Assembly (NCBI GenBank): GCA_027946365.1
Contig: JAPEUQ010000001.1
Coordinates: 1,116,001 to 1,180,000, forward strand
Direction of reading: 5' to 3'
DNA from: Kalmusia sp. IMI 367209
Taxonomy: Eukaryota; Ascomycota; Dothideomycetes; Pleosporales; Didymosphaeriaceae
DNA: 64,000 bases
Shown in pieces: positions 55,417 to 64,000 of this stretch; position 1 is the stretch's first letter; every line of letters begins with the position of its first letter. The position numbers and the translations under genes were made by a program. The notes beneath the pieces were generated by a model. It was not told the DNA's origin and did no database searches. It worked only from the letters and a program-made list of their open reading frames with translations.

Positions 55417-56504
55417 ATGCCATTCTCAAGACTTGTTTTGTACCCTGTCTCTGAGGAAATTATGGCATATCAAGCGAGGCTCATCGATTCACTTCCACCA
55501 GCCAAGAGGACGAAACCTCTTGAAGTTTTGGCCCTCGGTTTCAGCCGCACGGGTCCGTCTTTCTCAAACCCCATAAGTCGATATGCTAACGTAATATAGG
55601 GACTATGTGTGAGATACCGAAGATTTTTTGTATATAAGAAAAAAACCTCTAATGTCACATTAGCACTCAAGGTTGCCCTAGAGAAGCTCGGCTACAAGGT
55701 TTACCATGCCTCTGAAGCTGTGATGAGATCTCGAGATCGTCATCTCCAGCTTTGGGAGGAAGCACTAGAAGCTAAACTCCTCGGTAAAGGGAAGCCATGG
55801 ACTGGCGACGATCTTGAGAAGATCTTGCAGAACTACACTGTAATTAGCCCCGCATTCATGCACAACACAGGGCTGACTTGTTACCCGAGGCGATTGAAGA
55901 TATTCCGTGCCTGCACTTCGTCAATGAACTCCTGGAGAAATATCCAAATGCTAAGGTTGTTCTCACTAATCGTGACATCGATAGCTGGGAGAAGTCCTAT
56001 CAAAGCACTTTTTCAGAGGTGCTTTCTTGGAAAATGCCCCAATACATAGCTAGGATTGATCATGTAGGTTGGTTTTTACAGACTCAGGGCCCCGTTCTAA
56101 CGAATGTGTTTTTGGCTAATCAAGTATCAACGAAGATTCTTTGGCGGCCATATCTTGCTATAGTCCGCATGACTGTTAGCAAGTGGACCAACGGTAATCC
56201 ATCTGATGTGGCAGCTCTGAGAAGAACGTATATCGAACATTACACGCACTTACGATCAAAGGTTCCCAAGAGCCATCTGTTAGAATTCGAATCCAAGGAC
56301 GGATGGGAGCCATTGTGCGCCTTTCTTGGCAAGCCTGTCCCTCAGGGTGAACCATACCCAAGGGTAAACGACGCTAAGTTCACGCTGAAGATCCATCAAT
56401 TTTTGGTCTGGATTAGGATCTGGCACTGTACTCGAATGTATTTAGGAGCCGGCGGTGCATTGCTAGTGGCAATTGGATTCGGCTATTGGAGGGTCCAGAA
56501 ATAA
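55417..56504 (+). CDS. Sulfotransferase-like (Sulfotransfer_4 / P-loop) protein with a C-terminal membrane anchor
   Basis: Four exons: 55417-55552, a 9-nt microexon 55600-55608, 55664-55839 and 55890-56504, giving 311 residues. All phases fit and the microexon completes the conserved loop. The spliced loop reads LALGFSRTGTMSLKVALEKL, the phosphosulfate-binding P-loop of this family, with Thr-Met coming from the microexon. Later marks are GYKVYHASEAV, the linker GKGKPWTGDDLEKIL, IPCLHFVNELLEKYPNAKVV with LTNRDIDSWEKSY (the second PAPS-contact strand), and HLLEFESKDGWEPLCAFLGK near the end. A single membrane helix at the C-terminus (GAGGALLVAIGFGYW) would anchor it in an internal membrane. Fungal members are widespread and their acceptors unknown. 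Intron sizes are 47, 55 and 50 nt. Confidence 0.85.
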
Positions 56505-57336
56505 GGAAAGCTTTAAGAATCGAATGTCTTGCTATGCCTCATCCACGATACAACATTTTCCACATCACATCTCCGCCTTCCGGTATTCTAATATCCTCAT
56601 ATAAGAGCTGTTTGGACGGTCATACACCCCGCTCAGTATTTGCGTCAGGTAAACGCACCTCATTCTCCCACTTTAGTATCTGACCCGAACTATGTAGTAT
56701 CGAGATCAAGTGTAATAAAGTAGGATTCTGGACAAGATCCAAACTTAAGCATCATAAAAGCACTGCTTATCGTTCCATCGCCCAAGTTATGACTGTGGAT
56801 CGAGATCAAAAGTCAAAGCGTTTTCTGAACTATAACGACAGGCCTGCGTTGGGCCATTCGTTTTGAACACTCCGATTGCAGTAGGGTGAAATTAGGTATT
56901 TTGGAGTCATCTCATAACATTGTGCGTTTCATGTTGTAGGCTATATCCCTTCTTTGGGCTCGCAAGTTGGGTATATGGGTAAGCGGAGTGGATCAGAACT
57001 CGGAAGCGCCACCAAGAACGGCTTCTGACAAGGTCGGAGGTAGCTTCTGCACTCTGCACGTGTAATGTACGATTATGCTGTGTCACTTCCGTAGCCAATA
57101 AAGCCTCAAAGCGTACTCCATCGTCGTGTTACCCTGCCCCCGCATCTTTCAGCCTCGCGGTAAGCCATCAATGGTTTGACCGGTAGAACGTGTCCAGTCT
57201 CGTCACCTCACTCCAATCTTTATAACCTAATTCCCTCTCACGTACCTTTCCCCACGATTCCTTAGGAATTTCTGTCCGATTATAGTTATATTCGTTTGAA
57301 TACATGTTTGAACCATTTGAATTTTCTTAGTCCGCT
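56505..57336. other. Intergenic, 832 nt
   Basis: 3' flank of the sulfotransferase-like gene and upstream region of the unknown gene. No credible ORF, repeat or RNA. Confidence 0.45.
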
Positions 57337-59571
57337 ATGGCTGGTACTGAATCTATCGGGGATGACGCCTCATCTTTGGTCCCAGGAAATTCGTCAACAT
57401 TCTCCACCCAAGGGCAGATCAGCTGGACTGGCGTAGCAAACTCTCTATTCAGCAGTACCGTTGGTGTTCTTTCCCGCTTGTCGGCTGCTGGTGTAGATCC
57501 TTACACCGTTGTAGTCGGTCAAAAGCTCGGAGGTTGCTTCCAGTTGAGTACGGTAGGAAGAGAGCGTATTACCGATGCACTCAACAAGTTGCAATCATAT
57601 CGAGCAATTGGAGCTGCATTGTGGTTTGGCTTCGGTCTCAATCATATTGTTCGGATCATGGATCGAACCGAAGAAGGTCAATTATGCCTCGCCCTTTGCA
57701 GCTCCCTAGTAGAATGCTATGACATCAAAGTGGCTGGCGAAGTATTGATAGAAATGGTCCGGTCGAGTAAAGCGCCTGCGAGCCTTCAACCTTCGATTCT
57801 CCAATGGAAAGCTTTGCTGGATAACACTGCGGGAATTCTTTCGTCAACAGAGTTTCCTCTCCTCACGGAACAATTAATGTCTCTCCACTCAGAAAACACA
57901 AATCTAGGGTACAGAGGTCATCAATCCAATTCGAATCAAAGGGGCTGCTCCTCTCCTGCGAGCCTCGCAGATGCTCTACTCGCAATTGGAGGAGTCAGTC
58001 GGCGAAAGTCAGGGTTGACCTCAATCACGATCATCGGAAATGCCAACGCAGGATGGCTAGGCGCCTTTGCTGAATAGCATCTTCAATTAACGGTCCAAAT
58101 TATTGTAGGAAGCACCGGCGCCACTCTATACTCCACCAAGCCTGAAACGGATTTGGTCGATATCTTGATTATCTACGAATCAAACGGTGAACATGACTCA
58201 AGACTTCCAACGAAGGGAAAGACCTACAGGCTTACAGATGGTACGGAAGTAGTCTCGGTTTATGGACCACGTCGAGGAGTCGACGTAACTGCTGGTAGGG
58301 TACAGTGGAACTGCGCTCTGGACAGTGTCTTTGGCTCCGATTTCACGAAATTAATCGACAATCCTCGCGCACTCGCAGGTGCTATAGGATGCATCGTTCA
58401 CATCCAAAAGGCAGTCTGCATTAGTGACAGCACAATCAAAGAACATTTCCGAGAGGAGTACAAATATTACGATCCTGATACTCAAGGGCGCACATTCATT
58501 GCCAATTTGGTACACTGGTTTCCAGAGCTCGCTTCTTTGAGGCATATCATGGAAGAAGAATGTCGACTCGACGTTTCCAAAGCACTTGCTAATTATGACT
58601 CGTACATCTCATCACTAAGAGTTGCTTGTAACTGTAACTTTTGCCGAACCGAACAGGTGCTGCGGGAAGAATACTGCCTGGTTCTGATATTGGAATTGAT
58701 TATCGTTGTTTCCAGGATTCTATCAGTGATCAGCTTACCCGTCCCCATTCTACCATCTCGCATCGGTTTCGAGATATTTTACGAACGACAAATGAACCTA
58801 CGGGAAGATAGTTATAGAGATGGTCCTACAACTAGCAGACTTGGCAATTCGTATTATGCTTTATGCAGTGAAGGGGCGGCAAGCCATGGGCCTATAGGAG
58901 CGATGATACTTTTTAGTGGGAGACCATCTCCGCCACAGCCTTCATATGACGGCAGGACCGCTGCGATCAGCTGCCATGGGATCTGCGCGTACTGGACCGC
59001 GCTAGACCGCGGTTCCAATGGCAGACTAGGAGGACGAACCACTGTTGTACCCGGCCAAATCGAGCTTCACGAGAAGTCTTATTCTCTGATGGTAGATAGC
59101 CCATGCAATAAGCCGCAGCCTGTGGATGTGGTTGGATGGTCTGCATCTCTACGATTCAGCGACATGTCAGTTCTCGTGAAGAAGACCACAGACGCATTAG
59201 AGATCTCTTTGGAGGTAAAGTGTCCAAAGAGTGATGCATCTATACGCATTGGTCCTTCTCGGTCCATTGACTGCTATCTGATGGGGAGACGCATGATATG
59301 GTGCAATAAGAATCAATGCGATAAAACAATGGGCTTAGCTGAACTGAAGGCTGAACAATCTAATTACAGATTATATGAGCTCGCCGGTCAGGAAATAGAA
59401 GTGTTTGACGCAAACACCGTGCAGCAGTGGATTCTAGCTAACTGTAAAGAGATGTCATATGGTACCGGGTTTTTTGTGGAGGACGAATGTATTGACTGCT
59501 GTCTCGCACAGCCTTTACGTCGGCTCCAGCGCCGAGGAGGCAGAGGATTGATTATCCGGGCCTGCAAATAA
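57337..59571 (+). CDS. Large conserved fungal hypothetical protein, interrupted by an in-frame TAG
   Basis: One reading frame runs from the ATG at 57337 to the TAA at 59571, broken only by TAG at 58075-58077. Before it the protein is 246 residues (ending GNANAGWLGAFAE). The frame continues directly with HLQLTVQIIVGSTGATLY and 490 further residues, with no change of frame. A Trp at the TAG position (AEW) is what I would expect in this kind of fungal protein. No donor or acceptor site sensibly removes the stop. The N-terminal half is mostly helical (VSRRKSG, ALNKLQSYRAIGAAL). The C-terminal half has Cys-rich parts (CNCNFCRTEQ, CIDCCLAQP) and a hydrophobic stretch (YCLVLILELIIVVSRILSVI). I recognise no named domain, and there is no signal peptide. 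As sequenced it yields a truncated protein. Confidence 0.6.
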
Positions 59572-60201
59572 CGGTCACCGATGCAATTTAAGATGAACTC
59601 TGTTTTAGGATCACGTTTGCATTGTCTATTGTCTTGATGATTTCTTCTCCATTTCAAAAATTGAGGAAAAAATAACTCTTCTACTAATTATTCGGTTTCA
59701 TGACTGGTACTCGAATGTAGTGGTATCTGTGCTTTACAAAAAAGAATGCGTCACCCACCTATGGTTCGATCAATCTTATTCACGGATTCCAGTCTTTAAA
59801 GGCTCTACTATTAGTTAGAAGACGTGTACGGTAGTAGGCCACGTTAAATATCTATTAGTCAAACTATTTATAAAACATAGTGAGACTGAAGGACAGATTC
59901 TGTATGTTCAATGCTAAGAAGAATAATGGTAGGGTGGTGCGTTTCTTTTGAAATCAGTAAAAGTGCATTCGAGGCTTAATGACTGAGCTTTGGCCGAGAT
60001 CGTCATACTAAGGTATGTAAGTTCCAAACACGGAACAGTATTTGGTATCAGATAGCACTGAAATAGTGTGACAAGAGTAGAGTATACAATCGAGTGGCGA
60101 GCCCACCTGCGATTGATGTTCAGGATTCATCATACCAGTTTCCCTTTGCGCCTGCGCCGAACGCTCCAATAGAACTTAAAAACAATCAGACTACTGCTTC
60201 A
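59572..60201. other. Intergenic, 630 nt, convergent genes
   Basis: AT-rich spacer between two stop codons. No gene or repeat recognised. Confidence 0.45.
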
Positions 60202-61483
60202 TTACCACCCGTATTCTGGCAACTTCCACGACTCCTTCCCTTCGCCACCAAAAGCCCACATCATCATCTGCGGTATTCTCAATAAAACTACTGTCTTCAT
60301 GATGGTGTGCATAATCCAGGTTCCCCATACTGTCTGCGGATTCGCAAGCTGCGGAAACCCTGGTAGCGTCATCTCGTGCTTTGCAACGAAGGGCCGGAAA
60401 ATCCTCTCATAACTCTGCAGCGCCTGTGGCACCTCCTTGGATGACGCAATCTTTGATAGCTCGCCGGCGATGCAGTATGCACCGATCATTGCGAAACTGG
60501 TGCCGATGCCCATCGTGGCAAACGCTGCGTCTCCTAAGGTCACGCATCGCCCTTTTGCCCACTGAGGAGTTCGCACTTGGCACCAATGCGACATGTAGAA
60601 ATCTTCCGATGCGTCTAGTCCATCGAGAAAGCGTTCAGTTTGCCATTGACTATTTCGAAATCTTTGGCGGAGGTATGTCTTCTGGGCGGCAACATCGGCA
60701 TGAACAATGGATTCGAGCTCTGGGTTCCGCTCCTTTTTTGCGTTACAAATGCTGAGGTAAACGCCCATAGTCTTCTGATTGCGATGTGGTCGTAGGTGGA
60801 TAGCCAGTCCGGGGGCAAAGTTAGCCCAGCGCCAGGTCTCATCGTCCTCGGGGATGCGGGGGATTGAGAAGAAGCCTAGGTACAATCCAGATGGTTGAAC
60901 ATGCTCACGTTTGTCTTCCTTTCCGAAAATTAGAGAGCGAGAGGTGGATGAAATGCCGTCCGCTGCTACTACGACGTCGAATTTCTGGTTCGGAAGCTTG
61001 CCATTCGTGAAGGTGACATCAACGCCAGAGCCATCGTCTCGGTCGTCCATCGCTCGGATGGTCTCACCATATACCACATTCGCCTGTACCCCTTTCTCTC
61101 TTGCTTCGTTGACGCCATCTAGCAACATACCAGCAAGCTCGCCTCGGAGGATTTCATACTCGCTGGTCGCACTTTGTGCCTTGGCATCACCTGTTGATGG
61201 AAGATATGCGATGGTTTTGCCCCTTTGCGTCAAGGAACGCAAGGCCTGTTTCCGTCGTATGCCGGGCTTTTATCTCTTGTTCCCAACCTAATTTACGGAT
61301 TACGTCCACGGCTGGTCCACGAATATCGATTGCTTGACCTGTCGTACGGGGAACAGGGGAGCGCTCGATAAGTGTGATGATGGGCTGCGTCTTGAAGCCT
61401 GGTTGGCGGGCGAGCATGAGGGCTAGTGAAGCCCCAGCAACACCCCCGCCAGAAATGAGAATGGAAAGAGGTTTCTCAGACAT
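60202..61483 (-). CDS. FAD-dependent monooxygenase (FAD_binding_3), one extra base
   Basis: A group A flavoprotein monooxygenase that hydroxylates small, often aromatic, compounds with NAD(P)H. The ATG at 61483 opens ILISGGGVAGASLALMLARQ (GxGxxG cofactor site), then LIERSPVPRTTGQAIDIRG. The frame changes at a run of four C on the plus strand (61220-61223). With three, ETGLAFLDAKG would continue straight into KTIAYLPSTGDAKAQS. As written the first frame stops 10 residues later. The second part is intact: VVVAADGISSTSRS, the DG motif; RCVTLGDAAFATMGIGTSFAMIGAYC, the GD motif with the ribityl-binding loop; and a C-terminal tail with FGGEGKESWKLPEYGW. The total without the extra base is 426 residues, normal for the family. 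No intron. Cytosolic; its substrate is unknown. Confidence 0.75.
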
Positions 61484-63321
61484 TTTGGTGTCGACCTGTT
61501 ATGGGTGTAGTCTTTGAGCTGGAGTAATCGTGTAGTGGCTAGCTAGCTAATGGCCAAGGCAAGGCCATACTTATCAAAGATGTTGACCTACACCATAACT
61601 TCCGAGCGACGCAAAGTTCTAAACCCCGGTAAGTCTACTGCACCCCGAAAGCCCCGAACCTCCGACACTTTGTTTTGGTGCTGCCTGGCCCCTATGCAAG
61701 CCAAAGTAGAGAATTACGTCATCACTTTACGCGAGCATCACAGGAGCCCCCAATATCGTGGTTGCCTGAAGACACGACACACGTTTGAGTTCCGCCCCGT
61801 ATCGCGGCTGGCGAAGACATCTCGCCCAACAGGTTTTGGTAAACCCATTAGGATGCATGCGTGGCTTACTACGGAATTTACGAAGATATTTCGGGATCGG
61901 GTCGGCGGTTGACAGGCGCAAAGGCCCGACACACTAATTTCATTAGTGTCTCCCATGATCCTTCTTCAGTCTACGCATGTAACGTGATACTCGTATACCA
62001 GGCTGATTTCTTCGAATAAAAGCAAGCGATGTAAGCCTACGTTGCATCTTTCCCGTCATGAGTCCGCTCTTTGTGCATTGGTCCTCGAAAAACAATTCTG
62101 TCCACGAAGGATGCTGTGTACTTGCTAATATTCGCAACACAAAAAGCCGTACTTTAAGTAATGCCGCCGAACACACTGATATGCTTACGCATACCGTCGA
62201 CAGACTGGAAACGTGAGCAGGTTCACATTGTCAATTTAATGTCACTTTCAATGATATGATATGATTTTCACCGCTTCTCTTTCTTTGATGCGGCTAATGC
62301 GATTCTATACTTTTGTATTCTTTCCTCTTCTATCTCTAGACCGGTGTGGATATTCCTTTTCTACGTTAATCTTTTGTAGCGCTAAATAAGTCTTATTCGA
62401 ACGACTTTCTTCGCACTGTCTCACACTGTATTATAACAACCTAAAGACGTATTATGCGCTAAGTTACCCTAGGATACCTAATACATACTATGAAGAAACC
62501 CTCAAATTTTTGTCCTCTAGCTGTGCGTCAACGAGTTCATTCTCAATCTCTAATAGATCACTATCCATACCTTTGAACATATCATCTTGCTTAATTCAGA
62601 TCATAAGCGGCTACGCTACCAGGGGTTGAAGAGATGATCAGCTTGATGATCGATGGAAGCATATACCTTTTTCCAATAGTCTCGAGCGAGCATTCAAGAC
62701 ATGAGCACACTTTGCTGACCATTATCTGTTAGGCGAGAGAAGTAAGACTCGGCTGGAATCACCGTGAGCATTACTTCGATAAGTAGAAAGAGGCTGGACT
62801 CGAGAAAGAGGCGATGACCATGAACGACAAAATTTCAACCGTAGAAGTCTTGACAACAATGAATCTGCGTAAATAGCAGTCTATCAAATGCTTAAGTACT
62901 ATCAATTGCTGCTTGAAGTATTTGACTTCCTTGAGCTTCTATCTTCTCTTCCGTTTCCTAGCATGCCTCAGACTTGGTCTCTTTGAAGCACCCCACCCAC
63001 CTTTGCTTAGGTCCACATTTCTCCCCACTTGTGCCGACAGCATTAAACGAGAGCCAAGGATTCGGATCTGGGGAAATAAGCGTCTGACCTGTCACTTACA
63101 CATCCCGTAGGGTGTGCTAGGTCGCGGCAAATGTCCATTAACCGAAGTTTAATGAATTGATCCACCATTCACCTCAACTCCTTGGAACTACAGTACGATG
63201 CAAATGTTATGACTGAGGCTAAGTCTTAGTGGTTAAAAAGATCATATTCATATATCATGACGTCCTCAACTGAGTACTTGACAAACTTCTGGGAACGTAC
63301 TTCCACCCAAAGACCGACACA
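61484..63321. other. Intergenic, 1.84 kb, divergent promoters
   Basis: A long AT-rich stretch between the FAD monooxygenase and the beta-glucosidase, which are read away from each other. ORFs of 60-120 codons occur but none has a recognisable domain. No repeat array or RNA gene seen. Confidence 0.45.
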
Positions 63322-64000
63322 ATGTATCGCTGGATACTATTTTCCACGTCATTAGCCACTCTAGTTACCGCGCAAGGATTTGCAGGAGATTGGGATGCTG
63401 CATATACGAAAGCAACAACTGCACTTGGAAAACTTTCGCAATCCGAGAAAATTGGTCTCGTCACTGGAGTAGGTTGGGGCAAAGGGCCCTGCTCAGGAAA
63501 CACCGGGTCCGCGAAATCTATCAACTACCCTGCGCTGTGCCTCCAGGATGGCCCACTCGGTGTTCGATCCGCAGCAAGCATCACTGCGTTCCCACCTGGC
63601 ATTCAAGCAGGCGCAACCTGGGACCGCGACCTGATTCGAGCCAGAGGACGAGGGATAGGCGAAGAGACAAAGGCGCTCGGAATTCATGTTATACTTGGTC
63701 CCGTAGCCGGACCGCTGGGCCAATTTGCACAAGGAGGGCGAAACTGGGAAGGGTTTAGCAACGACCCCTATCTCTCTGGTGTAGCGACTGAGCAGACAAT
63801 CGGTGGCATTCAGGATGCAGGCGCTCAATCATGTGCCAAACACTATCTTCTCAACGAGCAGGAAAAGAATCGACATACCATGAACTCGATTGTTGATGAC
63901 CGAACATTGCACGAGCTGTACCTGTGGCCATTTGCCGAGGCAGTAAGGGCAAATGTTGCGAGTGTAATGTGCTCATATAACAAGATCGATGGGAAATGGG
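63322..64000 (+). CDS. Secreted GH3 beta-glucosidase, N-terminal part (runs off the window)
   Basis: Releases glucose from the non-reducing ends of beta-glucosides and cello-oligosaccharides outside the cell. The ATG at 63322 starts a signal peptide (MYRWILFSTSLATLVTA) with QGFAGDWDAAYTKA after it. The frame is open to the window end, 226 codons, without introns so far. GH3 marks in order are LSQSEKIGLVTGVGW, a Cys loop (GPCSGNTGS), LCLQDGPLGVR, FPPGIQAGATWDRDL, GRGIGEETKALGIHVILGPVAGPLG, GRNWEGFSNDPYLSG, CAKHYLLNEQEKNRHT and VASVMCSYNKIDG. These are the substrate-pocket residues of fungal aspergillus-type family 3 enzymes. The catalytic nucleophile (Asp in SDW) lies beyond the window. Expression of such genes is usually under carbon catabolite control, but no site was confirmed here. 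Confidence 0.92.
   Translation, partial: MYRWILFSTSLATLVTAQGFAGDWDAAYTKATTALGKLSQSEKIGLVTGVGWGKGPCSGNTGSAKSINYPALCLQDGPLGVRSAASITAFPPGIQAGATWDRDLIRARGRGIGEETKALGIHVILGPVAGPLGQFAQGGRNWEGFSNDPYLSGVATEQTIGGIQDAGAQSCAKHYLLNEQEKNRHTMNSIVDDRTLHELYLWPFAEAVRANVASVMCSYNKIDGKW

Noticed and set aside
61550..61912. 120-codon plus-strand ORF
   Set aside because: Lies in the divergent promoter of the FAD monooxygenase, with basic random-like composition and no domain.

Overview
The window is nuclear DNA from a filamentous ascomycete fungus, most likely a Dothideomycete of the Pleosporales type. Genes are split by short introns (mostly 46-80 nt) with GTATGT/GTGAGT-like donors, CTGAC/CTAAC branch points and YAG acceptors. 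The single-copy eukaryotic genes (TOP3, MED31, Pal1, Stb3, Sls1, a TBC Rab-GAP) sit beside CAZyme and oxidoreductase genes typical of plant-associated moulds. There are no rRNAs, CRISPR arrays or intact transposons, and I found no convincing tRNA. Functions are assigned from motifs and remembered families; nothing was searched.

Layout. About 1-30 kb is accessory in character: widely spaced metabolic and lineage-variable genes. In order these are a partial membrane protein, an SDR, two unknown proteins, a secreted sulfatase, an allantoate-permease-type MFS transporter, a 2-oxoglutarate/Fe(II) oxygenase, a secreted GMC oxidoreductase, a second SDR, a fungal transcription-factor-like protein, a secreted DUF1593 nucleoside-hydrolase-like protein, and a pair made of a PA-clan protease-like protein and a C2H2 zinc-finger protein. 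About 31-55 kb is a dense housekeeping block: a DUF1295 membrane reductase, DNA topoisomerase III, Stb3, a tiny metallothionein, a TBC1D5-like Rab-GAP, MED31, Pal1, a RecA/Rad51-like protein, a tRNA adenosine deaminase (TAD1), an NT-C2 domain protein and mitochondrial Sls1. About 55-64 kb is accessory again: a sulfotransferase-like protein, a large unknown protein with an internal stop, a FAD monooxygenase, and the start of a secreted GH3 beta-glucosidase.

The sulfatase, transporter, 2OG oxygenase and GMC oxidase (9.0-18.6 kb) could form a small uptake and catabolic set for sulfated or aromatic compounds; this is inference from adjacency only. The housekeeping block covers DNA topology, transcription, RNA editing, trafficking and mitochondrial expression, with no shared pathway evident.

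Two themes deserve attention. First, unusual gene structures: a 25-residue metallothionein whose start and stop codons are both split by introns, and a 9-nt microexon in the sulfotransferase-like gene. Second, recurrent lesions: single-base frameshifts, mostly in short homopolymers, in the second SDR, the transcription-factor-like gene, TAD1 (four missing bases) and the FAD monooxygenase, plus an in-frame TAG in the 57-59 kb gene. These are either genuine gene decay or homopolymer errors in the assembly. Read mapping would decide, and the affected genes should not be called functional or dead before that.
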